43,171 nucleotides of DNA from Cudoniella acicularis (lineage: Eukaryota; Ascomycota; Leotiomycetes; Helotiales; Helotiaceae): contig JAAMPI010000325.1 in assembly GCA_013054445.1 (NCBI GenBank), forward strand, positions 1-43,171. The letters are read 5' to 3'. The translations under genes were made by a program, and so were the position numbers. The notes under the pieces were generated by a model. The model was not told the origin of the DNA. It worked only from the letters and a program-made list of their open reading frames with translations, and made no database searches. Positions 33,139 through 43,119 of this stretch are shown piece after piece (the first letter of the stretch is position 1; each line of letters opens with the position of its first letter).

Positions 33139-34356
33139 CCCCGATAAAGATATCTTTCCTTTTTTCCCCTATCGTAGTAAAACCGATTAAGTTATAACTG
33201 TTAATAACAGTTCTTAAACCTAAAAAGTGCTTTTAGTATTAAGTCAACAGAAAGGAAGACATCGAACATACCTTCTTCATCAGTAAAGTGGGTATATAAT
33301 TAAGCATTAGTAAGATTTCTAGGTAGGGCTGATAAACTATCTATATTAGGATCTATATATTAAAAATTCCTATACCGTACTTTGGCTTGACTAAAAGGCT
33401 TGTAAGGGATCATTCTATTTCAACTTTGTCTTAGAACATAACTTGAGATAGGCTTGAAAAGATCGCTAAACATACTTTTAAATAACTGATACACAAGGCT
33501 AAACAGATGATTCGTTAGACGGAGGTTCTAGATTGAGTTCCAGAAATCGAAGAAATTTCCAAATATACTCGTTAAGTACTATATTAACTAGCATGTGCTT
33601 ATGCTTGATGATCTGAGGCTTGCGATACGTGTTTTAGACTAAATGTACTCGGAATTAGTTTTTCCCTTTTAATCGGGGAGTGTGAGGACAGCAAAATAGA
33701 CACACCTGAGCTCGCACTATAGATCAAAGCCGTACTCATAGATTCTACTATAAGTTACTTAATAAATTTGAAAGTATCGTGTGTATTCTTATTTTAATGG
33801 CGACTTGCTTTCTGATTTTATTGAGTGGGTAGCTTTAAAGTCCAAGCTCAACCGAGGGGTGGGATCAGGTAGAGGGAACAATGTCCCATTTCGGACCGAG
33901 TTGCGAGGCATCGTTAACCCGACTAACCGAAATTTTTAGCGGCAACTTAGCCCTTGTGACCACCCTGATATCCTGCAGAACGCTATATGCAAATTCTGCC
34001 TTTGCTGTCCTCCCCTACGGGTGGAAAGAGTTTCCTGGCCACTAGCGTCTCATTCCGGCCAATTTTGATTTGTGTGGCTTGCCGTGCGCGTCGCGCACGG
34101 CACAACGTGCACTCTGAGGTACTATGGTGAATCACAAACATACTATGCCTTTTACGCCTATTCCCATTCCCGTTATACTAAATGGCACTTGTCAGACTAA
34201 GTGTCCCGTTCGAGCAGTGGAATTTTATTCTAGTGAAGTCTCAAGAATGTGGTACTCAAAACTAACGATTCCAACGATTAGGAACAACGCTGATATTTCA
34301 ATTTCAGAGTCAGAATACGTCCTATGAACACCCGCGATCTAACGCAGTACGTCAGC
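33139..34356. other. AT-rich gene-poor stretch
   Basis: No supported gene over about 1.2 kb. Composition shifts from AT-rich to mixed after about 33840. The only structure noted is the palindrome at 34080-34102. Confidence 0.45.
34080..34102. repeat. Perfect GC-rich palindrome, 11 bp arms
   Basis: TGCCGTGCGCG, a single T, then CGCGCACGGCA: a perfect inverted repeat in a neighbourhood that is otherwise AT-rich. It could form a strong hairpin or cruciform, or be a dimer-binding site. It lies 255 nt from the stop of the gene at 34357-34889. Role unknown. Confidence 0.7.
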
Positions 34357-34889
34357 TCAGTAGCCCGAGGCCTCTGCCCCTTCTCGATCGCGAGCCCCGG
34401 CCTCGGCGGCTGAAGGTGCGACACCTGCCTGCCTATCGCCAGCGATAGGGGACATTCCAGTAGTGCTCCCACCTAAGCCAGATGCTAGGGGGCCCTTGTT
34501 TTTGTTGTTTTTCCAATGCTGCCTCCTCATCCACTCCACGGCCTTGTCATATTTGATCATGGACTCAGCCCAGTCGGGTATCCTTCCCTTCGCTTCCGCT
34601 TTAAAGGCGTTGTCGATGTCTTTCCCCACCTGGGGATTTTCCCAGTTCTTCGCAGGGTTGGCCTTGGCAATATTATTACAGAGAATAAACCGTTGTTTCT
34701 AGTAGTCATTGTAAGAATTGTGAAAGAGGAGCGGAAAGCTTTTCTTACTAAAAAGAACGCCCATTCGTCATCGGCTGTCCAATTCTGCTCTCTAGTAGCT
34801 CGAAACAATGCCTCTCGGACAACAGCGGTCGATAAACGTTTGGTGTCTATATTAGTATCCGCAGTGACCTGTGAACTGTTTCCCGCCAT
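34357..34889 (-). CDS. Small two-exon protein of unknown function
   Basis: Exons 34889-34749 and 34698-34357 flank a 50 nt intron (GTAAGA...ACTAG), giving 160 residues. The ATG at 34889 has a good context (AAAATGGC). The splice rebuilds a continuous, charged, apparently helical domain: LSTAVVREALFRATREQNWT, DDEWAFFLKQRFILCNN, NWENPQVGKDIDNAF and RIPDWAESMIKYDKAVEWMR. A low-complexity Gly/Ala tail follows. No membrane segment or signal peptide. The Trp spacing and basic residues could suit nucleic-acid or protein binding, but I recognise no family. It is transcribed divergently from the relic at 35041 across about 150 nt. The splice gives confidence that it is, or recently was, a gene. Confidence 0.6.
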
Positions 34890-35040
34890 TTTGATATCTT
34901 TCGATGTGGTTTGCAAGAACTCGAACTCTCGCCTAGCGCACATGTGACTCAGCCCAGAAAACGCCCCTTGAGAATGGTAGCGCGCAATGTGCGCGGCACG
35001 TGCGGTCTTCCCGTCGCGAATATTCATCTGCATTTTTTCG

Positions 35041-35706
35041 ATGCAACCAAGGCGAGAGCTGTGTATGGAGCAATTGCGTGAGAGAGTAGACGCAGAATTC
35101 TCTACGTTGAAAGAAAGGGAAGCACAACGAGTCTACGTTTGTAAACTCTGCTAACATTAAACGTGTTGAACAGATCCCCCACGCCACTCACCACCCTCGA
35201 CAGCATCTAGAAAGAATTGTTTAACCGAGAGCAGCCAGACACCATAAATGAGAAGCAAATTCATGAGATGATAGAGGAAAGGCTCACTAAATCCGAACAT
35301 CAAATAATAGAAACACTCAAGGAGATGGTTAAGGTTCGATTAGAAGAGGAAGTTGCTAGGTAGAAGGGTATCATGCCGAAGGCACTTGCCGCATCGAATG
35401 CCAAGTTTGCAGACAAGCACTTCAAATTGTTCTTGAGAGTTACCCGCCTGGAAGAGCTTAGCGAGGATAAAATTAGTCTAGATACTTGTAAGTGCCCACA
35501 GCCTCTCGCAGACTAGTCATTGCTGACGAGCACTCATCAAGCCAATGATCGTGAATCCACATTCGGGCCTCCTTTTCCTACCCACTCGTAAGTTTGAACT
35601 CCTTCCTAATTGAATTAAGTGACTAAATTGCTCTAGAGAGAGCCTGAATAATGGAGAAGGACGTTCTACAATGAGGAAAGGTTCTAGAATCCCCATGAAT
35701 GTTTAG
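35041..35706 (+). pseudogene. Decayed multi-exon coiled-coil protein gene
   Basis: An opening frame (35041-35154) reads a charged helix (LRERVDAEFSTLKEREAQR) and ends next to a GCTAAC branch-like site and an acceptor at 35173. A second exon (frame from about 35175) reads heptad-like sequence (EKQIHEMIEERLTKSEHQII, KEMVKVRLEEEVAR) and then KFADKHFKLFLRVTRLEEL. In-frame TAGs fall at 35208-35210 and 35361-35363. Two later introns, 35488-35541 (GTAAGT...CAAG) and 35588-35636 (GTAAGT...CTAG), join in phase to a stop at 35704-35706, so the exon structure is convincing. The first exon does not join in phase. Both stops could be CAG-to-TAG. The function was probably a dimeric coiled-coil protein; family not recognised. 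Confidence 0.45.
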
Positions 35707-36568
35707 GCAGATTTTAATACTGATGCCTTCCTGTTATGAGCTTGAAAGTATAAGATATTATATGTATTTCCTGGGACGAAATACTATGTTCAATACTGTC
35801 ATAAATGCTTGATTTCTGACTTGAAACTTGAATTGCTGTCTCCTGTCCACTTGTAATAAAAGAAGCCTATTGAAATACTGTTCTAGACTCTACATGCAAG
35901 GTTATCAAAGGGGAGGGAGAGGACCGGGATTCTTCCACCTTCGCAAGTGTGCTTTTGTTTATAAAGCACTGCTATTGCAAGATCCACTACACAGGGAGTG
36001 AATCCATCATCAAATATTTCCTTCCGCTCCCTTCCTGTACAACCCACGCACTCGCGAATCGCTGCGGCAGACCTAATCTCAGCTTCCCAGCAGCACGTTG
36101 CAGATGTCGCTTGGAACAGGCTGTTTCAACCCAAAGATATGATTCGTTTGCGGACGATATTTTAACTCGGAGGACAGAACGACAGTCTGCCTGACTGAGA
36201 ACGAATCGGTAAAGTCGCACGAGGAATGCGATGGAGGCAAAAACGTAGCGGATTGAGGGAGGAATTGATCCTGCGATTCGCGACTCACGGCCAGTCATAA
36301 ATGAAACATCGATCGAAGGGATAACAAGCAAGTGTCGTCGAACACAGGCAGTTGATGATTATTCGAAGTTCTCGTTTTTCAGCTCCCGAAAGGAGGGGAA
36401 ATCGATGTTTAACAGGGTTGAATCTACAACCTTAAGACATGCACAGCCACAGTGAGACCGAAGATCCAGCACGGACAATTCATGTGGCGCATCACACCAA
36501 GATGAGTGCACACTTTTTCCGGCCACTTTGCGGCCCCTGACAACGCTGCCTCAGCCGTCGAAAATACC
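35707..36568. other. Intergenic, no gene called
   Basis: Overlapping frames on both strands at 35949-36331 have no domain. The 3' end should be the promoter of the gene at 36569. Confidence 0.45.
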
Positions 36569-37147
36569 ATGGCTAGCAGTACTCCGAACTTCAGTTTCAC
36601 GGACATCACCGACGCCGAACGTGCTCTCGTCGGTGGCTTCCCTCGCGGTGCAAGTCGCCTTGCTGATCTCCAACAACGGTTTAAAGTTACTTTTTGTCCG
36701 AGGCCATCTCTTCCCCCTCAGTCAACTGTCGGACAACGCAATGAATATTACAAACTTTACCACAAAGTACTCGTCCCTAACCAAATTTACAATCAAGCAC
36801 TATCCACGAGCTGCTATTTCTTCATTGCATTCGCTTTCTGTATCTCTCAAAGAGCCTGTGAACACAAGAAACTTGCCCCAATCCTCCAGCACAAAGACGC
36901 GGCAAGTTGTTACTTTAGAGTCGAGGAGTACACCATCGATTTGTTTAATCAGTGGGCCAACGAAGACGGTTATGCCGACCAACCTCCCTTCCTTGATTTT
37001 ATAGATGCTCTCACTCGAGGGAACAAGCAATCATCCACAGAATCGGAATTAAAACTAGTCCGTAAGATATTGCAAGGAACTCCAAAGGAAGATGACCTTG
37101 TCGATTCATTATTTCTAGCATGTTTGTACCCATTCTATTATAAATAA
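36569..37147 (+). CDS. Hypothetical protein, 192 aa, single exon
   Basis: The ATG at 36569 has an ACCATGG context. The open frame extends 21 codons upstream, but only to a GTG. Sequence: a Ser/Thr-rich start, ITDAERALVGGFPRGASRLA, a basic stretch, QRNEYYKLYHKVLVPNQIYN, one hydrophobic segment (TSCYFFIAFAFCIS) that could be a membrane helix, then an acidic helical C-terminus ending LVDSLFLACLYPFYYK. No catalytic motif is recognised. The arrangement of a helix before a short hydrophobic pair loosely recalls small membrane effectors associated with fungal immunity genes, but that is speculation. Not an obvious transposon ORF. Confidence 0.5.
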   Translation: MASSTPNFSFTDITDAERALVGGFPRGASRLADLQQRFKVTFCPRPSLPPQSTVGQRNEYYKLYHKVLVPNQIYNQALSTSCYFFIAFAFCISQRACEHKKLAPILQHKDAASCYFRVEEYTIDLFNQWANEDGYADQPPFLDFIDALTRGNKQSSTESELKLVRKILQGTPKEDDLVDSLFLACLYPFYYK

Positions 37148-37187
37148 ATAAAGTTTAGGAGAGTGAAACTGATTTCAAGTGGTCGGC

Positions 37188-37360
37188 AGCAGAAATACAT
37201 ACATACGACGGAGAAAAAGCACAAATCGAGAGCGGGCAGTAGATGGAGGGACAGCAGATAGGGGGGTACAGCACAAAGACATACATACGACGGAGCAAAA
37301 TGCACAAATCGAGAGCGAGAAGATGAAGGGGATGCACATGGAGGGGTAGCAGATAGATAG
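37188..37360. repeat. Two direct copies of an ~83 bp purine-rich unit
   Basis: ACATACATACGACGGAG, then CACAAATCGAGAGCG, then AGCAGATAG occur in that order in both copies (about 37188-37262 and 37268-37358), with diverged spacers. Non-coding, downstream of the hypothetical gene. Confidence 0.75.
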
Positions 37361-38024
37361 AGAGGAAGACTGAGATGCTATAACTAGAGCGGAAGGGGGG
37401 AAAATTGGATGTCACAGATCTGGCACATCGACAGACCCCGCTGGAGCAGTGTCTTGGGTATTCCCCGCAGAAGAGGGCGCAATCTCATTTCCTACACATG
37501 TTACACTTGATAACCGGCGGGCGTAGATGAATATCGCAATTGTAACCAATAAATTTGAAAAGTTGTCCGATAAAATATTTGGGCTTTGACAGCGAGGAAT
37601 GGCCAAATGATGGCTTTTCCTCCATTGCGCGGTCAGGCTGTCCTTAGAAAATGTATTCTAAGAAATGTTGACGAGGCAAATTCTGTAGTGTGTATTGAAT
37701 GAATAGGTGCTCACCCCATGTCCATTGCGCGAGGCATCTCGAACTTCTACCAACCTCAGCACATCGAGCTTCAGAATACCAATTATATCCATCTGTACCT
37801 TTCCCCGCAAATTTTCCAAAGCTCTTCCCCTCTTCCCCCTCTCAGCTACTTGTATGCCTTAACAGTTGTGTAAAGTTGCGGGAAACGGCGATGTCAGGAT
37901 TGGGTCTATCTCTCTTCGACTATAACCAGATTGTCTTTCAATAGGTGGAGAGTCACAATAACATAAGGTTACCTGTAATTACATGTTAGCGGATGTAGAG
38001 AGGTTGAAGTAATTAGAGTAGAAC
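37361..38024. other. Possible gene remnants, unresolved
   Basis: A minus frame at 37412-37606 contains a short hydrophobic run (LLVTIAIFIYA), and a splice-like GCTAAC...TTACAG motif occurs on the minus strand near 37975-37998. No continuous gene could be assembled. Confidence 0.3.
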
Positions 38025-38531
38025 CTACTTATTAGTAGAACTGAATGATAAAGGACGGGGAGACGTGTACTGAATCGGATCTGCGCCAGGGGAGTGATCC
38101 GCTAGATATGGCGGGGAAGCATTGACGCCATTAAGTCTGTGGAGGTCTGCAACTCTCTCGTTCACACGCCGATCAAGTCTTGTATCCCTCGAAATCATCA
38201 CGCATCCCCCATCTCTTCGCACCTTGATTCGATAGACCACGAGGTTATTCTTTGAGGGGTCATGCGCTGTATGCGAGTCATAGGCATGATGATTGACGTC
38301 GACAACTATAAAGGTGCGTTTGCCCCATATCTCTATAACAAGAAGTCTGAGCAGGGGCTTGTTGTTAGGAGTAGATGATTGTAAAATATCCCTCACTTGA
38401 TTTTGCACGAACTGGTCAACGGATCGACGGTAATCGGTGGAATCAAAAAGACTTGTTAATGGATCAAGAAATATGCGGATAGGCGATTGATCTTCAAGGG
38501 CCTTTGCTACTCCATCATTGAGACTTGACAT
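38025..38531 (-). CDS. Hypothetical protein, 168 aa
   Basis: Starts at an ATG at 38531 and runs open to 38025. Visible composition: an amphipathic start (LNDGVAKALEDQSPIRIFLD), a beta-rich core (PLLRLLVIEIWGKRTFIVVD, NLVVYRIKVRRDGGCVMISR) and a polar tail. No membrane segment, signal peptide or known motif. A possible intron (GTAGGT...GCTAAC...TTACAG) overlaps the stop, but splicing there still gives an immediate stop, so the C-terminus is uncertain. Codon-like structure is moderate; it may be an orphan gene or the 5' part of a decayed one. Confidence 0.45.
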   Translation of the reverse strand: MSSLNDGVAKALEDQSPIRIFLDPLTSLFDSTDYRRSVDQFVQNQVRDILQSSTPNNKPLLRLLVIEIWGKRTFIVVDVNHHAYDSHTAHDPSKNNLVVYRIKVRRDGGCVMISRDTRLDRRVNERVADLHRLNGVNASPPYLADHSPGADPIQYTSPRPLSFSSTNK

Positions 38532-39312
38532 CTTGGTGTTGTATGTTGTCAGATCGCGACATGGCGCGACAACGCTAACCTTAATAAAAGAAGCCTCGGC
38601 AAATTTTCAAATCACGTGAATTCGCTACGAGTTGTAATCCCCTCCAAGAAAAATTGATCCAAGTACTGTAGCCCTAACTCCTTCGCATATTTTGAAAGTT
38701 TGTCTAAGGACCCCTTAAGCAATCTGAGGCTTATTAACTTATCTATTCGGTGATTAGTAAGCAGGTAGCTTAGGCGTAAAGACCCTTAACTCACCCTGCT
38801 AGCTTTGTCTATTCCACCCCATTACGTACTGTCCGGGGATGGATATGAATGCCTTGGGCACGGGTCGCGGTATATATTGACTGGTGCAAAGGTTTGGCCA
38901 GCAGCAGTAACTGCACAGTGAGACCCGCAGTTTTGAAGAAGCTCGTGGTAGTCGGTACAAGAACACGAAAACATGTGCTGACGCCAGTGACACATTTCAG
39001 CAGCTATAAACTGTTAGATGAAATATTCGAGATGTGCGATGAAATCACCTTATCGATATTACAATAGCAAAACTTTAATTATGTAGAGGTTGGACGTTAA
39101 GTCGAAGCGAGGTGTCCGACAATCCGGCAATCTTATCTATTGCCATTGACATGGGTGGGCATGAAAATAATGATTTTTCCCTATTAGTATTAACTCCCCC
39201 AAATTCTGAACGACTAAATGTGGGCGCCAATAAAATTTCCACGCCATGAGGACGGGATCCAAACGGCATCTAGTAGGTACTTCGGCCGACGACACATGCA
39301 CTCCATGCTTTG
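38532..39312. other. Intergenic, no gene seen
   Basis: Short frames on both strands at 38799-39269 overlap and lack features. A CACGTG-like core lies near 38613. Confidence 0.5.
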
Positions 39313-39317
39313 TGACC

Positions 39318-39590
39318 TGTCACGACCCAGGATCACGTGACGGTTCATGTGATCAGTTCATCAGTTCAGTCGTTCAGCCTTCGGGGCCTGAACCGGTGAA
39401 CCGCTAAACCGCGACCACCACAACCTATATAGCCATATAGTTTCCCTATGTTAGAGCGTGTGCTCAACTCATATTCCAATATCATCACTTGATTAGGATA
39501 ACGCTCTACCAGAACCTGCTTGACGCTTCCAAGGCTGAGTAAACCCCGTTCACGTGACATCGAGATCTCACGTGATAACAGAACGTTACA
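39318..39590 (+). mobile_element. Solo LTR (273 bp) with perfect 5 bp target duplication
   Basis: Begins TGTCACGACCCAGG and ends GAACGTTACA, the TG...CA termini of an LTR. The pentamer TGACC is present immediately outside both ends (39313-39317 and 39591-39595), so insertion boundaries are exact. There is no internal retrotransposon sequence, PBS-linked coding region or second LTR nearby, so it is a recombination-derived solo LTR. The TGTCACGACC start is common among fungal Gypsy-type LTRs. A diverged copy occupies 1-164. Confidence 0.9.
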
Positions 39591-39595
39591 TGACC

Positions 39596-40369
39596 GACTT
39601 TGATACGCCTAACCCGTGAGAGAAAGGCTCGAATGGTTGCGTGGGAAGCCGCTGGTCCGAAGCGTTGATTAGGGGCGGAGCAATCTTCACGGGTACATTC
39701 CGTGATCCTAATCCCATATTTACGATTTTGAGAACGGGGGACGAAAAATCGTTGATTGGGAGACGTCGCGCTCGCGATCACGCTACAGCACGCCATAGCT
39801 ATTAACATGAATCTAATGACCCAGCACGAGGCTAATCATGGTTTTTGGGCTCGATGCGGAATACTTCCTAGTTTGCCAATAAGTCTATTGTATTAAAGTA
39901 TTCTTGAACATTCTCGTGCCTACTTGCGTATTGGGCATATTATTGCCTACACTAACAGGAGATGAAGAATGGATTCGCGAGGATGCTCAAAACGCTAGCG
40001 AAGCTTCGGTGAATTTCCTCGGTTATGTGCAATCACAATTCTGTTTTAAAACGTTGAATAAAGGAGTTCAATGCTATGTTAAATACAAAGAAGTTTTAAT
40101 GTTGAAGTCCTGAATGCTAAAAGAAATTCTCCGCTGTTAATCCCTCTTATAATATATCACGTAGTCAAGCCCACAATGCGTCTGCCTTTTCCTGAGACTC
40201 CACCTCAGTTTCTTGTTTTAAGAACCCTATAGCATAATTAGGGGCCATTAGCATTTACGGTCTATTGTCCTCCACAAACAGCCAAATAGCCACGACAAGT
40301 AAATAATAACGCAAAAGCCAAGAACTTATATTTATAGTCCTACTAAAGAAAATAACCTATAAACAAAAG
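39596..40369. other. Intergenic, no gene seen
   Basis: Frames at 39506-39808 (-) and 39904-40113 (+) lack ATG-context or domain support. Confidence 0.45.
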
Positions 40370-40612
40370 GCAGAAGGTCAAAACGCTAAAGAAGATGACG
40401 AAGCAAAGGTACTTCAATCTATTGTCGAAGTTTCGGACATCGCGGATTAGGGGACTACAGTTAGTCTTAAACAGGCGTATTAAGGGATCGTCAAGAGGAT
40501 ACGGGTACCTCGGCAGCTTGTCATTCCCCGAGTTATTGAGTTTTTAAACAGCTCGAGTCGTTCTTCTCCGTTCATGCTAGAGTTTGGTCAGAAAAGAGAA
40601 GTATCTTGGTAA
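40370..40612 (+). pseudogene. Degenerate coding-like frame with two internal stops
   Basis: One frame reads EDDEAKVLQSIVEVSDIA, stop (40448-40450), GTTVSLKQAY, stop (40481-40483), GIVKRIRVPRQLVIPRVIEF and so on to a stop at 40610-40612. The amino-acid composition looks protein-like on both sides of the stops. No family recognised; it may be chance. Confidence 0.2.
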
Positions 40613-40803
40613 ATATAATAAATTTACTTCACATGAGATTTCATATCCGTCATAAATCTTAAATAAGACTCGGGGTACAGTAGGAATGCCGTGTATATCG
40701 GGTTTGTCCGTTCTAGGGCTTTCCACCACCCACTCGACGTAGTTGTCGCTCCACTTCTTTTCGAAGCTTTTTTTTTAGGGGAATCCGAAGCGGTCTCTTT
40801 CCT

Positions 40804-41236
40804 CTAAAGCTTCTCTACTCCAAGTTCGAAGGTTCGGAGGTTCCTCCAAGGCTCACGGTTACCCTCTTTACCGCCTTCTTTGTTGTCTATTTGATCCCTA
40901 CCGATGATGAAAATAATCGTCTTTATTGATGGAAAACAAGCCAAGAATGAGCCCCACGCTTCTATAACACTTTCCTCTGGTTGATAGTCCTTATAAAATT
41001 CGAAAGGGTGATACCAGAAGTACGAATAATCCACAGCTAGGACAGCGAACGGCTTCTGGCTATATGCCGTCTGAGCTGCACTTTCGATTGTTGAAATCAC
41101 GCAATTGTTAGATTTCCAAGGCTTTGCGTCTCGTATTTTGATGAACACGATATCGCCGTACTCCTTCCGCTCAAATGGATGATCTCCCGGAGGTACGTGG
41201 TCGGCTCCTATTTTCAACAGCGGAGCTACAAGACTA
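40804..41236 (-). pseudogene. C-terminal gene fragment without start codon
   Basis: An open minus frame of about 140 codons with no ATG; it would need TTG or an upstream exon. Contents are protein-like: ERKEYGDIVFIKIRD, KPFAVLAVDYSYFWYHPFEF, ACFPSIKTIIFIIGRDQI, and a Lys/Glu/Gly-rich end. The two hydrophobic strands around a Tyr/Trp-rich loop resemble the C-terminal part of uncharacterised fungal (F-box or 2EXR-like) proteins, though that is a weak impression. Either the last exon of a gene whose 5' part I cannot place, or a fragment. Confidence 0.3.
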
Positions 41237-42431
41237 GAGAAGCGTTAACTCAATTTAACGGAATAGGGTTCTTTAAATCAATGGAAGTAGCCATATTTAG
41301 CCCTCTTCTCTAATTCAATGCTCGCACCCTCGTCTCGGTATTAAAGGCTTACGCCCTCATTTCTCACCTTCAGGGTTTTATTGTTAAGCGTGGGTGTTTC
41401 GAGATACAACTCCTGAGTAGAAGGATTTCCTATCAGCCAGTCGTTCACTCACCGGCCTTGCTCAGTTAGCGTGATGCCGGATTCCTTCCGGTAGCAGCAT
41501 CTAGTGACACAACAAACCTGCTTTTGCACTCAGGAAAGTCACCCTGTTTTGCCCATGCAAGAAAAGCGGCCGGGGGCCCTTATCCGGCGGGAGACTTGGA
41601 CGCCTGTATGGATGCTAGCAGAGCGGGTTAAGGATATTGAGGAAGAATTTCGTAAAAGTAGACGTGGGAATGTGAAATTTGATACAGAATAGATGATTTT
41701 ATAATGAAGTTGGAAGAGCAATGATAGCCGATGCATGCAAATTCTCGTTGTATTCTGCTACTTAATTTAACATGTGTAACTACACCCAAGTCGAGTTTCG
41801 TTGCGGACGTGCTCGACACACAGTTCGAGCATGGTGCACCGACTATCCTGGTTGTTCTATCTAACACCTCCATGTATCGAAGAATCCCAAATCATGACGT
41901 AAGGAGGCCGGCGCTGGGGATGCAATTAGAACCCCGTGCCTTATCATTAGATTCAAAGGTAATCCTATCCCCTCCCTAAACACGACATTGACTTCCACAT
42001 GACCTTGCTGTCAGAATTCAAGGCTTTTTATGAACTTTGCCCGCCTTCTTTTACGCTGCAAATGTATGTAATTGGCTACCATGATTCGAAAGTTCGGAAC
42101 AGCCACCATAGATCCACAATACATCGATAAACACGAAGAAATGAAGAAATGGCATGGAAATTTTGATAAGGGGAGTCTTTATCTTCCTTTCCCTCTCGTG
42201 CAGCGAAGTTGCAGGGTCTCCGACTAGGTGTGTTGGGAGAGGAAAATATTGTAAGCTCGCGGCTGGTGCGGGGAAAATAAAATGACAAATGCTGAATTAG
42301 CAGGGCAGACGAGCTGAGCGCAGGCCGCAGATCAGATGCGTTGCTATCACGAACCTGAAAGGGCTGGTGCAGTCTGCTGGAAGGGACCGGCCTAGGCTTT
42401 GTAGTTTTGCAGAGGGCGGACTCGAAGCCTC
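41237..42431. other. Intergenic, no supported gene
   Basis: A 62-codon plus frame at 41504-41692 (ends WMLAERVKDIEEEFRKSRRG) looks protein-like but is too short and isolated to call. Confidence 0.4.
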
Positions 42432-43119
42432 ATGTATAGCCTCAATGTTGCGACCACCTCATCACCCAATGGCCTTATTCGCGCAATCTTGCTTGCACGC
42501 GCGTTATCGAACTTGCCCTCGCCAGCTGAGCGGCCACCAGCAGATTACTTTTATCGCGATCGCACAGAATCTTTTTCAATTAGAGGATTCTCTACTTCAG
42601 TTCTCAGAAGTTGTCAGGAACATCAGATAATTTTTTACCTATTGCCAAATGCAATTCAAGATGCCCGAAAGCCCAAAACCCAGGTCCAACATGTTCCAAA
42701 AGCTACGTGCAAGACAGGCAAAGTGATAGAGCAGACAAAGGACAAGTATGCTGAATACAAGAAAGGAGGTAAGGTCGGCGACATAGACGTCCGTGGTAAA
42801 GCCTATAAGATTCTGGACTACGCACTAAGATTCCAAAATCTAATAGGTGATGGTGTCAAATTTGATCCCACTGGACACGGTAGTCATGCCTTGACCCTTT
42901 ACTTTTGTGCCATGGCTGAAATCTAAACAGCATCAGCCGCCTGGTCAATTCTCTCTCTTGGATTAAATGTGTGGCAGCCAGAATGCCGTCGAGAAGCTAA
43001 GACTTATTTCTAGACAGATGATACAGAACGACCATGATCGATTGAACGCCGTATTCGATACATCCGAGTATCTGGCTGATATCCTTGCCTATTATGCCAG
43101 CACTGAGATGCATTATAAG
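42432..43119 (+). pseudogene. N-terminal part of an NLR-like (NWD-type) gene, truncated by hAT-like DNA
   Basis: Three exons join in phase: 42432-42879, 42931-42968 and 43018-43119, with introns of 51 and 49 nt. The spliced frame contains GKAYKILDYALRFQNLIGDG, VKFDPTGHASAAWSILSLGL, then RLNAVFDTSEYLADILAYYA and STEMHYK. This helical block resembles the N-terminal region preceding NACHT in fungal NWD-type NLR proteins. The frame stops at TAG 43120-43122, where the sequence changes to GGGTAG/TACCC-rich hAT-like DNA. The first 60 residues are Ser/Arg/Leu-rich and their start is uncertain. Whether the NACHT half continues beyond the window cannot be seen. Confidence 0.55.

Noticed and set aside
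37412..38024. Extension of the 38025-38531 gene through a GCTAAC/TTACAG intron
   Set aside because: Splicing from the available donor produces an immediate stop, so it adds no coding sequence.
41504..41692. Small plus-strand ORF ending in a charged helix
   Set aside because: Protein-like in part, but isolated, short and without splice or family support.
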